64,000 bases of DNA from Lachnospiraceae bacterium (lineage in GTDB: Bacteria; Bacillota; Clostridia; Lachnospirales; Lachnospiraceae): assembly GCA_017474455.1 (NCBI GenBank), contig JAFVHP010000048.1:124001-188000 (forward strand). The letters are read 5' to 3'. The translations under genes and the position numbers were made by a program. Below are positions 1 through 8,661 of the stretch, in pieces. A model generated the notes under the pieces. It was not told where the DNA came from, searched no databases, and worked only from the letters and a program-made list of their open reading frames with translations. Numbering within the stretch: position 1 is the stretch's first letter; each line of letters opens with the position of its first letter.

Positions 1-805
1 GACGCTCTTTTCGCCGGATAAGGCTGCAGGAAAGACAGTGCGGCCGGGCAGTCTGCCTGTTCTTGCCGCCGGGACAGCCGGCTGTGCTTTCGGCCTGTTC
101 ATGATGGTCAGGGCGCCCGGCAACTATCTGCGGAGTTCTTATATTGAAGAAAACTACAGCGGCCTTGTCGGTATGGTCGCCAGATTCAGCAAGGTGACGC
201 AGATCATCGGGGAAAAATTCTATATCCTGATCCTGGTGTTCGTGATCACCTGCATCATCACAGCGCTGCAGAGCGGGAAAAACAAAGCCGAGCTGTGCGC
301 CAGGCTTAAATACAGGAGTATCTTCGCCTTCCTGTTTCTGATGACGTCTTACGCGCTGATACTGGCTGCGGGAGCGCAGGCAAGGGCTTACTTCGGTGCG
401 GGAGTGTTCCTTATCACAGCCTGTGTTGAGGGAATACAGGACTGTGTCCGGTATGAACAGGAGCATGCGGACGGGATATTTGCCCGTACGCTTGCCTTCG
501 GGGCACTGGCCGCAATGATGATCTTTATGTTCTTTACATACATAGACTGCGGGTCGGACCTTGCACGGATCTGGCGGGATGCTTCAGAACGGGTAAGTAT
601 CCTGGAACAGGCAAGGGCAGAGGGGGCAGAGTATGTGGAAGTCAGACAGCTCCATCCGCAGTTCGACAACCGGTATACGGCTGCGTTCACGGGAGGAAGT
701 GAGCTGCAGGATGATCCGGGATACTGGATCAACGTTGAATATGAATCCTATTACGGTATAGCGGAAATATCGGCACTGGCGCCGGATGAGGATCCGGAGC
801 CCTGA
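1..805 (+). CDS. Multi-pass membrane protein, C-terminal part (DUF6056-like)
   Basis: The reading frame is open from base 2, so the gene begins upstream of the window; a GTG at 38 is probably internal. About 267 residues are visible. Hydrophobic segments occur near residues 15-35, 70-90, 108-130 and 160-180 of the visible part, followed by a soluble tail of about 75 residues that ends in an acidic, proline-containing stretch. An APGN motif followed by an Arg after the first membrane segment resembles the DUF6056 family of large bacterial membrane proteins, several of which are thought to be glycosyltransferase-like or surface-polymer proteins. That family call is from memory of the motif and is moderate. 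No catalytic residues can be assigned because the N-terminal half is missing. The next gene starts 31 bases after its stop. Confidence 0.55.
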   Translation, partial: TLFSPDKAAGKTVRPGSLPVLAAGTAGCAFGLFMMVRAPGNYLRSSYIEENYSGLVGMVARFSKVTQIIGEKFYILILVFVITCIITALQSGKNKAELCARLKYRSIFAFLFLMTSYALILAAGAQARAYFGAGVFLITACVEGIQDCVRYEQEHADGIFARTLAFGALAAMMIFMFFTYIDCGSDLARIWRDASERVSILEQARAEGAEYVEVRQLHPQFDNRYTAAFTGGSELQDDPGYWINVEYESYYGIAEISALAPDEDPEP

Positions 806-836
806 AACGGAACTTGATATGAACGGGGGAATGCAA

Positions 837-3107
837 ATGGAGAGAAAATGGCACAGTATACCAAAGAACGGCTATATCCTTATCGTAAATGAGGGCGGAA
901 AGAATATTGCCTACTGCCCGGATTCGGGCATCAAGATCCTTGAAGAAGACGGTTTTGCGTTCAAGGACCTGAACGGAAACGGGGTACTGGATCCCTATGA
1001 AGACTGGAGACTGCCGGTCGAAGAAAGGATCAGCGACCTTGTGGGCAGGATGAGTATCGATCAGATCGCAGGTCTGATGCTGTACAGTTCGCACCAGTCC
1101 GTTTCGGTGCCGGATCCCGACAATGCGTTTACCATGCGTTTCGCAGGCACCTACAGGGGAGGAAACGCTTTCGACATTGAAAAGGACAGGATCTGGGATC
1201 TTACGGACCAGCAGAAACTGTTCCTGGAGAGAGACAATGTCCGCCACATCCTGATGACCAGTGTCGAGAATTCGGCGGCAGCTGCCAGGTGGAACAACAA
1301 TATCCAGGCGTACTGCGAGAGCGTAGGCCTCGGCATTCCGGCCAATATCAGTTCGGATCCCAGACATGGCGCGTCTTCCAACGGCGAGTTCTTCGTAGGG
1401 GCGAACGGCAGTATTTCCCAGTGGCCTTCGACGCTGGGCCTGGCCGCGTCCTTTGATCCCGAACTGACTAAACTCTTCGGCGAGATCATGTCCAAAGAAT
1501 ACAGGGGACTCGGGATAACGACCGCGCTCTCACCCCAGATCGACCTGGCGACGGAGCCCAGATGGAACCGCTTCAACGGGACCTTCGGCTCCATTTCGAA
1601 GCTTTCGGCCGATATGGCGAGGGCTTATGTGGACGGCTGCCAGACGACCGAAGGAGAAGCGGACGGCTGGGGAAAAGACAGTATCAACGCCATGGTCAAG
1701 CACTGGCCGGGCGGCGGCACCGGTGAAGGCGGCCGCGACGCGCATTACTGCTATGGAATGTATTCCGTATATCCCGGGAACAATGCGGCCGAACATCTGA
1801 TTCCGTTTACGGAAGGCGCTTTCAAACTGAACGGTCCCACCAAGAAAGCGGCAGCTGTCATGCCTTATTACACGATCTCACTGGGACTGGATAAGAAATA
1901 CGGGGAGAACGTCGGCAACTCCTATAACAAACATATCATAACCGACATGCTCAGGGATAAATACGGTTTTGACGGCGTGGTGTGTACCGACTGGGGAATC
2001 ACGGCGGACTGCGGCGGACTGGATGATTTTGCCAGGACCAGCTGGGGCGTTTCCCATCTGTCCGTAAATGAAAGGCATTACAAGGCACTGATGGCCGGCG
2101 TCGACCAGTTCGGCGGCAACAATGACGCGGCACCGGTGATCGCCGCTTATAAAATGGGCTGTGCATCCATGGGAGAAGAAGTGATGCGCAAACGGTTTGA
2201 AGCTTCGGCGTCCAGGCTCCTGGCCAATATCTTCAGGCCAGGACTGTTTGAAGTCCCCTACACAGATCCGGACGAAAGCGCCGCAAATGTCGGCTGCGCC
2301 GAATACATGAAAGCCGGCTTCGACGCCCAGAAGCGTTCCATCATCCTTCTGAAGAACCATGCGGGCATCCTGCCGCTGCCTAAGACTGCAAAGGTCTATA
2401 TACCCGATTGCCCCGAGACTGTACCGGCAGGTATGGCCGCCAGATTCATTAAACCTGGCACAGTCTATCCTGCCCATCCCTGGATCAGCAAAGAACTGGC
2501 ATCCAGGTACCTTCAGATCACGGATGATCCGGATGAAGCGGATGCCGCCATTGTCTTTATGGACAGTCCGAAGACCATGAAGAACGGATATGATCCTGAG
2601 ACCGGATATGTGCCGGTCACGCTGCAGTACAGGCCCTATACTGCGTATACGGCAAGAGAGAAGAGCATCGCCATGGGCGATCCGTTCAGCTATAAGGATC
2701 CCAACCGTTCATACAAGGGCAGGACAATGACGACAGGCAATGAACCCGAGCTGGATACCCTGATCGAAACGAAGAAAAAGATGGGGGACAGACCCGTGAT
2801 CGTTGCTCTGGATGTCACGAATCCCATGGTCATGTCAGAAGTCGAGCCGCTTGCGGATGCCATCCTGATGGGCTTCGAACTGCAGAAGCAGGCTTACCTG
2901 GAGATGGCATCCGGTATGGATGAACCGTCGGGCCTTCTTCCTTTCCAGATCCCGGCAGGTATGGAAACCATCGAAGCGCACTGTGAAGATCTTCCCGGTG
3001 ATCTTGAATGCCATACCGATACCGACGGCAGCACCTATGATTTCGGCTTCGGAATGAATTTCAGCGGGATCATAAAAGATGCCAGAACAGAAAAGTATGG
3101 GAAGTAA
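837..3107 (+). CDS. Glycoside hydrolase family 3 (beta-glucosidase/beta-xylosidase type)
   Basis: A 756-residue cytoplasmic GH3 enzyme with no signal peptide. It should cleave non-reducing terminal beta-linked sugars from oligosaccharides imported by the cell. The N-terminal barrel carries the KHWPGGGTGEGGRD substrate-binding motif. The VVCTDWG motif supplies the expected nucleophile, Asp385 counted from the chosen start. The second alpha/beta sandwich domain begins near LLKNHAGILPLP. The protein ends after that domain, so the C-terminal fibronectin-III domain of many GH3 enzymes is absent. The start at 837 was chosen because a GGGGGA ribosome site lies just upstream; ATGs at 786, 819 and 831 are in the same frame, and 786 would overlap the previous gene. 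Substrate (glucoside, xyloside or glucosaminide) cannot be told from sequence alone. It may be cotranscribed with the preceding membrane protein gene. Confidence 0.9.
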   Translation: MERKWHSIPKNGYILIVNEGGKNIAYCPDSGIKILEEDGFAFKDLNGNGVLDPYEDWRLPVEERISDLVGRMSIDQIAGLMLYSSHQSVSVPDPDNAFTMRFAGTYRGGNAFDIEKDRIWDLTDQQKLFLERDNVRHILMTSVENSAAAARWNNNIQAYCESVGLGIPANISSDPRHGASSNGEFFVGANGSISQWPSTLGLAASFDPELTKLFGEIMSKEYRGLGITTALSPQIDLATEPRWNRFNGTFGSISKLSADMARAYVDGCQTTEGEADGWGKDSINAMVKHWPGGGTGEGGRDAHYCYGMYSVYPGNNAAEHLIPFTEGAFKLNGPTKKAAAVMPYYTISLGLDKKYGENVGNSYNKHIITDMLRDKYGFDGVVCTDWGITADCGGLDDFARTSWGVSHLSVNERHYKALMAGVDQFGGNNDAAPVIAAYKMGCASMGEEVMRKRFEASASRLLANIFRPGLFEVPYTDPDESAANVGCAEYMKAGFDAQKRSIILLKNHAGILPLPKTAKVYIPDCPETVPAGMAARFIKPGTVYPAHPWISKELASRYLQITDDPDEADAAIVFMDSPKTMKNGYDPETGYVPVTLQYRPYTAYTAREKSIAMGDPFSYKDPNRSYKGRTMTTGNEPELDTLIETKKKMGDRPVIVALDVTNPMVMSEVEPLADAILMGFELQKQAYLEMASGMDEPSGLLPFQIPAGMETIEAHCEDLPGDLECHTDTDGSTYDFGFGMNFSGIIKDARTEKYGK

Positions 3108-3123
3108 CCGATGACTGTATATC

Positions 3124-3302
3124 GGTTCCCGGACCGGGTCATCCTCGCCGGGAGCCGCTAAGACATTCTTCAGATGATAAGAACAAAGGCAGGATCCATG
3201 CAACTCGCTGCTTACGCAGCTCAAACAGCATTAGGATCCTGCCTTAACTCATCTTCAGAATGTCCAAACGGCTCCTCGGCTCGTCTGAAGGGTCCGGGAA
3301 CC
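3124..3302. repeat. Long palindromic repeat, copy A
   Basis: A 179-bp imperfect palindrome in the convergent gap between the GH3 and ferredoxin genes. The outer arms CGGTTCCCGGACC (3123-3135) and GGTCCGGGAACCG (3291-3303) are perfectly complementary. Inward, the arms AGCCGCTAAGACATTCTTCA and TGTCCAAACGGCT with its flanks remain largely complementary. The core GGCAGGATCC (3188-3197) pairs with GGATCCTGCC (3234-3243) and encloses a GCTGC-TTAC-GCAGC hairpin. It is non-coding and closely related to copy B at 3367-3580, in the opposite orientation. It could be a MITE-type element, a very large transcript hairpin, or both. Confidence 0.75.
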
Positions 3303-3366
3303 GACATACAAGTCATATAAAACATTCATCACCGCAAATATATGATCAGTACATTGAAGTAATTGC

Positions 3367-3580
3367 GGCATTTTGTGCCTTACCTGTTTTAGGAATTCAG
3401 ACGAATCGTGAAACCGCTTAAGCATTCCGGAGATACGTTAAAGGCAGGATCCTAATGCTGTCTGAGCTGCTTGAAAAGCAGCGAGTTGCATGGATCCTGC
3501 CTTTGTTTTTAGTATTGTAGGAATGTTTTAGCGGTTTCCGATGAGGATGACCTGACTAAAACGGTAAGGCATAAAATGCC
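3367..3580. repeat. Long palindromic repeat, copy B
   Basis: A 214-bp imperfect palindrome. It opens with GGCATTTTGTGCCTTACC at 3367 and closes with its near complement GGTAAGGCATAAAATGCC, ending at 3580. It shares with copy A the core GGCAGGATCC/GGATCCTGCC, the inner GCTGC/GCAGC hairpin, the ATGC/GCAT pair and the arm blocks ACCGCT-AA-CATTC and GGTCATCCTC. The inner loop is the reverse complement of copy A's, so the two copies are inverted relative to each other. Paired positions are kept while loops differ, which suggests that structure is conserved. No gene was found between 3108 and 3597. Confidence 0.75.
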
Positions 3581-3597
3581 TTGTGATGTCTTATTGT

Positions 3598-3768
3598 TTA
3601 TGCTTCGGAAATAGCGCCAACAGGGCAGCCGGCTTCGCAGGCGCCGCAGTCGATGCAGGTATCAGCATCAACAACATACTTGCCGTCGCCTTCAGAGATA
3701 GCGCCGACAGGGCATGTAGCTTCGCATGATCCGCAGCTGAGACATTCATCACTAATAACTCTTGCCAT
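3598..3768 (-). CDS. 2[4Fe-4S] ferredoxin
   Basis: A 56-residue bacterial-type ferredoxin that carries electrons at low potential, very likely from the PFOR encoded just upstream. Two CxxCxxC motifs followed by CP are clear: Cys9, 12, 15 with Cys19-Pro, and Cys38, 41, 44 with Cys48-Pro. By the usual cross-over pattern, cluster I is held by Cys9/12/15/48 and cluster II by Cys38/41/44/19. The two halves are internal duplicates, each ending in the same six residues (PVGAIS). The start at 3768 (MARVI) follows a GGGAG ribosome site; an in-frame ATG six codons further upstream lacks one. The gene lies 137 bp downstream of the PFOR stop on the same strand. Confidence 0.95.
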   Translation of the reverse strand: MARVISDECLSCGSCEATCPVGAISEGDGKYVVDADTCIDCGACEAGCPVGAISEA

Positions 3769-3831
3769 TTTTGTTTCTCCCTTCAATTGTAAAAATAGTT
3801 AGCCTTCGCTAATTGCCTTTATATCAACCCA

Positions 3832-3860
3832 GCCGCGCCATCCTTAGGGAATGACGCGGC
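3832..3860 (-). terminator. GC-rich hairpin between PFOR and ferredoxin
   Basis: A GCCGCG/CGCGGC stem extended by CAT/ATG and CC/GG pairs closes on a 3-nt loop, about 45 bases after the PFOR stop on the minus strand. There is no clear T-run after it in either direction. It may attenuate rather than end transcription, or stabilise the 3' end of the long PFOR message while ferredoxin is read separately. Confidence 0.35.
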
Positions 3861-3905
3861 CGGATCGTGGCTGGTGTTATTGTTTTGCCGCAGACAGAAC
3901 GGATA

Positions 3906-6900
3906 TTATTCCGCTGCCTTGTTATAAACGGCATCGAGCTTGGTCAGGTACTCGAAGTGTTCCTTAGCGCTTTCAGCAGCTTCACCGAAGAGCCTTGCCG
4001 CTCTCTCGGGATCCTTCTGCTGGAGCGATGTGTAACGGACTTCACCTGAAAGGAACTCGCTGTATTCCGCGGTAGGAGCCTTGGAATCAAGTGAGAACTT
4101 CTTGTCGCCGCCGGCAGGATTGTAACGGAACAGATTCCAGTAGCCGGTCGTTACAGCAAGCTTCTCTTCATCCTGGACTTTTGCCATACCCTTGCGGATA
4201 CCATGGTTGATGCAGGGTGCGTAGGCGATGATCAGTGAAGGTCCCGGATAAGCTTCCGCTTCCGTGATGGCCTTGATGCACTGGTTCCTGTCAGCGCCCA
4301 TGGAGATCTGTGCAACATAGACGTAGCCATAGCTCATAGCCATTGCCGCCAGATCTTTCTGCTTGGTCTCCTTACCGGCTGCAGCGAACTGTGCAACAGC
4401 GCCCTTAGGTGTAGCCTTGGAGGACTGGCCGCCGGTGTTGGAATAAACTTCGGTATTGAATACGAAGATGTTGAGGTCGTGGCCGCTGGCCAGGGCATGG
4501 TCAACACCGCCGTAACCGATATCATATGCCCAGCCGTCACCGCCGAAGATCCACTGTGACTTCTTGGCAAGGAAATCTTTCTGCTTAAGGATATCCTTAG
4601 CTGCTTCGGAACCGTCTTTTTCAAGAGCGGCAACGAGCAGGTCGGTGGCGACACCGTTTTCAGCGCCGATGCCGAAGGTCTCAAGATATCTGTCGCAGGC
4701 TTCCTTCAGATCGCCGGCTGCATCTGCAGCAACAGCTTCGACTTTAGCCTTGAGGTTCTTGCGGAGTGCTTCCTGAGCCAGGAGCATGCCGTAACCGAAC
4801 TCGGCGTTGTCTTCGAACAGGGAGTTGCTCCATGCGGGACCCTGGCCCTTCTGGTTCACCGTGTAAGGTGTGGAAGGTGAGGAGTTGCCCCAGATGGAGG
4901 AGCATCCTGTAGCATTGGCGATGTACATGCGGTCGCCGAACAGCTGTGTGATCAGCTTCGCATAAGGTGTCTCGCCGCAGCCTGCGCATGCGCCGGAGAA
5001 CTCAAGCAGCGGCTGCTTGAACTGGCTGCCCTTGACAGTGGATGCCTTGAACTTCGCGATGACTTCTTCCTTCTCGGGAAGTGTGACCGCGTAATTAAAA
5101 GCTTCCTGCTCGTTGGGCTGCTGCATGCCTTCTTCGAGACGTGTCATAACGAGAGCCTTCTCTCCCTTCATGCCGGGGCATACGTTCGCGCAGGAACCGC
5201 AGCCTGTGCAGTCCAGAGAGGAGACGACGATAGCGAACTTGTATCCGGGCATTCCGGTCACAGGAACAGTAACTGTTCCTTCGGGAGCGGCTGCTGCTTC
5301 TTCTTCTGTCATGGCTACCGGACGGATAGCTGCATGAGGGCAGACATAAGAGCAGAATGTACACTGGATACATGTTGCGGAATTCCATACAGGAACGTTG
5401 ACGGCGATGCCACGCTTTTCAAATGCGGAAGCACCCGAAGGCGTGGAACCGTCCATATAAACGGCAACGTCGGAAACTTTCAGGCTGTTGCCTTCCTGAG
5501 CGTTGACCTTGGCCTGGATGTTGTTGACGAAGTCGACAACGTCCTTGCGGCTGCCGGTCGCCTTGACTGTATCAAGACCTTCATCGACGGCATCCTTCCA
5601 GGATTCGGGGATCTGGATCTCCTTGTAGCCTGTCGCGCCGGCATCGATCGCAGCCCAGTTCTTTTCGACGACATCCTGGCCCTTGCGGCCGTATGTCTTC
5701 TGGGCGGCTTCCTTCATCAGGCGCAGAGCGTCTTCTTCAGGAATGATCTTTGTCAGTGAGAAGAAAGCGGACTGCAGGATCGTATTGATACGTGTGGGGC
5801 CCATGCCGGTCTCGATACCGATCTTGACGCCGTCGATCGTATAGAATTTGATCTTGTGGTCATACATGAACTTCTTGACCTGTCCGGGGATATGGGTCTC
5901 GAGTTCTTCCGGTGTCCAGGAGCAGTTCAGCAGGAATGTGCCGCCGTCCTTCAGTTCCTGGGACATGTTGAACTTACGGATGTAAGCAGGATTATGGCAT
6001 GCGACGAAGTCAGCCTTGTGGATCAGGTAGGTCGACTTGATCGGGGACTTGCCGAAACGAAGGTGGGACATCGTTACGCCGCCCGACTTCTTGGAGTCAT
6101 AATCGAAATAAGCCTGTGCATACATGTCGGTGTTGTCGCCGATGATCTTGATGGAGTTCTTGTTCGCACCGACGGTACCGTCAGCGCCAAGGCCCCAGAA
6201 TTTGCAGCAGGTCGTGCCTTCCGGTGTTGTAACGATCTCTTCGCCTGTAGGCAGGGAAAGGTTGGTCACATCATCGATGATGCCGATGGTGAAACGCTTC
6301 TTCTCTGTGTTGTCATAAACAGCGATGATCTGTGCGGGTGTCGTGTCCTTGGAACCAAGTCCGTAACGGCCTGAATAAACGGGAACGTTCTTGAACTTGG
6401 AATCGGAGAGGGCAGCGATGACATCCAGTGCCAGAGGCTCGCCGATGGAACCGGGCTCTTTGGTCCTGTCGAGAACGGAGATCTTCTTAACGGTATCAGG
6501 GATCGCGTTGATCAGAGCTTCCGTGCAGAAAGGCCTGTACAGACGGACCTTGACAAGGCCGACTTTCCTGCCGAGGGAGTTGAGGTAATCGACGGTCTCT
6601 TCAATGGTCTCGCAGACGGAACCCATCGCGATGATAACGTCTTCGGCATCCGGAGCGCCGTGATAGTTGAACAGCTTGTAGTCCGTGCCGATCTTGGCGT
6701 TGATCTTGTCCATGACTTCCTGAACGATGGCGGGAAGCTCATCATATGCAGGGTTGCAGGACTCTCTGCTCTGGAAGAAGATGTCGGGGTTCTGTGCGGA
6801 ACCCATCTGCTTGGGATGGTTGGGATTGAGGGCGTTGGCGCGGAAAGCATCAACAGCATCCCAGTCCATCAGGTCGCGGAGATCTTCATAATCCCATGCT

Positions 6901-7451
6901 TCGATCTTCTGGATCTCGTGGGAAGTACGGAATCCGTCGAAGAAATTGATGAAAGGCAGCCTGCCCTTGACAGCGGCGCAGTAAGCAACAGGAGTAAGAT
7001 CCATAACTTCCTGTACGCTGGAGTCGCAGAGCATGGCGGCGCCGGCCTGGCGGCAGGCGTAGACGTCGGAATGATCGCCGAAAATGTTAAGAGCGTGGGA
7101 AGCCACGCAGCGGGCGGAAACATTGAATACGCCCGGAAGTCTTTCGCCGGCGACTTTGTAAATGTTGGGGATCATCAGAAGAAGTCCCTGGGAAGCTGTA
7201 AACGTAGATGTCATAGCACCGGCTGCGAGTGAACCATGCATAGCTCCGGCAGCACCTGCTTCTGACTGCATCTCGGTGACCTGGACTACCTGGCCGAAAA
7301 GGTTCTTCCTTCCGGCTGTCGCCCATTCATCGACATGCTCCGGCATGACGGAAGAAGGCGTGATCGGGTAGATGGTAGCGACTTCTGTAAACGCATACGA
7401 TGCATGCGCGGCAGCTTCGTTGCCATCCATGGTTAGCATTTTTCTTGCCAT
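3906..7451 (-). CDS. nifJ: Pyruvate:ferredoxin (flavodoxin) oxidoreductase
   Basis: An 1181-residue single-chain PFOR that converts pyruvate and CoA to acetyl-CoA and CO2 and reduces ferredoxin; it is the main pyruvate-oxidising enzyme of fermentative anaerobes. The N-terminal pyruvate-binding region begins MDGNEAAAHASYAFTEVATI. A ferredoxin-like insert near residues 690-770 carries two cluster motifs, CIQCTFCSYVCP and CTGCGSCANVCPG. A further Cys pair, CAGCGE, lies near residue 822. The thiamine diphosphate site GDGWAYDIGYGG lies near residue 974 and is followed by NTEVYSNTGGQSSKATP. Length matches the family. An AGGAGGG ribosome site precedes the ATG, and a good promoter is seen at 7524-7552. 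The ferredoxin partner is encoded directly downstream. Confidence 0.97.
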   Translation of the reverse strand: MARKMLTMDGNEAAAHASYAFTEVATIYPITPSSVMPEHVDEWATAGRKNLFGQVVQVTEMQSEAGAAGAMHGSLAAGAMTSTFTASQGLLLMIPNIYKVAGERLPGVFNVSARCVASHALNIFGDHSDVYACRQAGAAMLCDSSVQEVMDLTPVAYCAAVKGRLPFINFFDGFRTSHEIQKIEAWDYEDLRDLMDWDAVDAFRANALNPNHPKQMGSAQNPDIFFQSRESCNPAYDELPAIVQEVMDKINAKIGTDYKLFNYHGAPDAEDVIIAMGSVCETIEETVDYLNSLGRKVGLVKVRLYRPFCTEALINAIPDTVKKISVLDRTKEPGSIGEPLALDVIAALSDSKFKNVPVYSGRYGLGSKDTTPAQIIAVYDNTEKKRFTIGIIDDVTNLSLPTGEEIVTTPEGTTCCKFWGLGADGTVGANKNSIKIIGDNTDMYAQAYFDYDSKKSGGVTMSHLRFGKSPIKSTYLIHKADFVACHNPAYIRKFNMSQELKDGGTFLLNCSWTPEELETHIPGQVKKFMYDHKIKFYTIDGVKIGIETGMGPTRINTILQSAFFSLTKIIPEEDALRLMKEAAQKTYGRKGQDVVEKNWAAIDAGATGYKEIQIPESWKDAVDEGLDTVKATGSRKDVVDFVNNIQAKVNAQEGNSLKVSDVAVYMDGSTPSGASAFEKRGIAVNVPVWNSATCIQCTFCSYVCPHAAIRPVAMTEEEAAAAPEGTVTVPVTGMPGYKFAIVVSSLDCTGCGSCANVCPGMKGEKALVMTRLEEGMQQPNEQEAFNYAVTLPEKEEVIAKFKASTVKGSQFKQPLLEFSGACAGCGETPYAKLITQLFGDRMYIANATGCSSIWGNSSPSTPYTVNQKGQGPAWSNSLFEDNAEFGYGMLLAQEALRKNLKAKVEAVAADAAGDLKEACDRYLETFGIGAENGVATDLLVAALEKDGSEAAKDILKQKDFLAKKSQWIFGGDGWAYDIGYGGVDHALASGHDLNIFVFNTEVYSNTGGQSSKATPKGAVAQFAAAGKETKQKDLAAMAMSYGYVYVAQISMGADRNQCIKAITEAEAYPGPSLIIAYAPCINHGIRKGMAKVQDEEKLAVTTGYWNLFRYNPAGGDKKFSLDSKAPTAEYSEFLSGEVRYTSLQQKDPERAARLFGEAAESAKEHFEYLTKLDAVYNKAAE

Positions 7452-7523
7452 TTTTTTCCCTCCTGTTATTGGTGATCAGCATTTAATATATGCCTGTTAT
7501 CAAACAGCATATCATACATAGTC

Positions 7524-7552
7524 ATACTAGCATCGGGTATAGTAAAAATCAA
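7524..7552 (-). promoter_or_regulatory. Sigma-A type promoter for PFOR
   Basis: On the minus strand a TTGATT -35 box (7552-7547) and a TAGTAT -10 box (7529-7524) are separated by exactly 17 bases. Transcription would start near 7517, giving a leader of about 65 nt before the PFOR start codon. Confidence 0.55.
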
Positions 7553-7593
7553 TGAAATTCAAAGGATTGTATTTTGGAAAAACCATAGCAAAC

Positions 7594-7616
7594 GGCGCCC
7601 TGCAGGGCGCCGCCAA
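7594..7616 (-). terminator. Rho-independent terminator after mecA
   Basis: The perfect 18-base palindrome GGCGCCCTGCAGGGCGCC (7594-7611) lies about 40 bases past the mecA stop codon. On the minus strand it is followed by GTTTGCTATGGTTTTT. It separates mecA from the PFOR promoter. Confidence 0.65.
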
Positions 7617-7651
7617 GGTCGTGATCCCGATAATGTTTTTTGTAAAGCGGT

Positions 7652-8470
7652 TCAGATTTCCAGCAGTTCGTCAAGGGCATTACGGGCGATGACGGTAGTG
7701 CAGTGCTCCATAAGATGCTGCTGCCTTGCAGGGGTGACCATGCAGAGTTTTCCGTACTCGGACAGCGCTGCCATAGCGAATCTGCATTCCTGGACCGCCT
7801 GGATGTCTTTCATGCCGATGAAGAGGTAATACTGAGAGTCGGAAGGATCATAATAGAGCGCGCTTTCTCCCTCGAACCGGCCGCCGGCCGCCCTGGCGCT
7901 CCTTATGACATCACTCATATTCGAGAAGCTGTACAGCCTGTGTGTGGCAAGGAAGCTCCTGAAACGTTCCATGGAAGCTTCTTCCGGGTCTTTCTCCATG
8001 TCCGGGACGACAGTGCCTTCGGCTGCGTCCTGTTCCCCTTCGGGAACGATGTCTGCGGTAAAGGGCTGCGCGTCGTCCGCGGTGCCGGAACCGGTCCCGG
8101 CAAGTCCGAGCCGCAGTGCGTTCAAAAGCTGTTCAAAGGCGGAAGGGGAAGCTTCGGCCTTATGGTGCCGGCTGTTCTGTACGGAAGGTCCGAAACTGGA
8201 AAAACGCGTATCGAGCTCTTCAGGGTTTTCCACTTTCGTAACGATCAGGACGATGCTGCCGGCCGGGAGCGGGATGGCTTCGATCATCAGCGGGATATTT
8301 TCGGCATCGAAACCGAACTGGAACGCAGCCTGCTGCATCAGATCCTGGAAAAGCTTTTTGGCTTTTTCGGATCCGTAGGCCAGTTCGGACAGCTTCAGCT
8401 GCCTTTTTGCCAGATCTTCCCCGGACAGGTAGCACCGGATCTGGCTGTCGTTGATTTTCTCTATTTTCAC
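7652..8470 (-). CDS. mecA: Adaptor protein MecA
   Basis: A 272-residue MecA-family adaptor. In Firmicutes MecA brings substrates such as ComK to the ClpC unfoldase and helps ClpC assemble. The N-terminal substrate-binding part begins MKIEKINDSQIRCYLSGEDL. A low-complexity, acidic linker of about 80 residues follows. The ClpC-binding C-terminal domain spans about residues 170-272 (RFRSFLATHRLYSFSNMSDV onward). Length is a little above the usual 220-250 because of the linker. The start is GTG at 8470, since the codon complement reads CAC, and an AGGTG sequence lies upstream. It has its own promoter at 8515-8543 and a terminator at 7594-7611, so it is probably monocistronic. Confidence 0.9.
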   Translation of the reverse strand: MKIEKINDSQIRCYLSGEDLAKRQLKLSELAYGSEKAKKLFQDLMQQAAFQFGFDAENIPLMIEAIPLPAGSIVLIVTKVENPEELDTRFSSFGPSVQNSRHHKAEASPSAFEQLLNALRLGLAGTGSGTADDAQPFTADIVPEGEQDAAEGTVVPDMEKDPEEASMERFRSFLATHRLYSFSNMSDVIRSARAAGGRFEGESALYYDPSDSQYYLFIGMKDIQAVQECRFAMAALSEYGKLCMVTPARQQHLMEHCTTVIARNALDELLEI

Positions 8471-8514
8471 GAAGACACCTCATCAAGTCAGTCAGTCTTA
8501 ACTTATTACTTATT

Positions 8515-8543
8515 TTTATATATTTACTGCTGCGTCAAGTCAA
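8515..8543 (-). promoter_or_regulatory. Sigma-A type promoter for mecA
   Basis: On the minus strand TTGACT (8543-8538), a 17-base spacer and TATAAA (8520-8515) form a near-consensus promoter 45 bases upstream of the mecA GTG start. Confidence 0.6.
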
Positions 8544-8626
8544 TAGCCCTGCCTGACAGTTTATCAAACTTTAATCAGCGAAATTTACAAAACGGAGGAC
8601 TTTCGTTTTTCGCTTGTCCCGGCGCA

Positions 8627-8655
8627 TTGCAAGCGGGCAATGCAGCCGCTACAAT
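8627..8655 (+). promoter_or_regulatory. Sigma-A type promoter facing the non-coding region
   Basis: TTGCAA (8627-8632), a 17-base spacer and TACAAT (8650-8655) on the plus strand. The next protein start downstream is about 530 bases away, and a separate extended -10 promoter sits just ahead of it. This promoter may therefore serve a non-coding transcript. Confidence 0.5.
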
Positions 8656-8661
8656 GCATAA

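Noticed and set aside
3124-3580. CRISPR array
   Set aside because: Only two related units, each palindromic over its whole length and inverted, with no regular spacers.
5334-5759. Antisense reading frame across PFOR (and similar long frames opposite other genes)
   Set aside because: They lack ribosome sites, mirror the codon bias of the real gene and show no protein family features.
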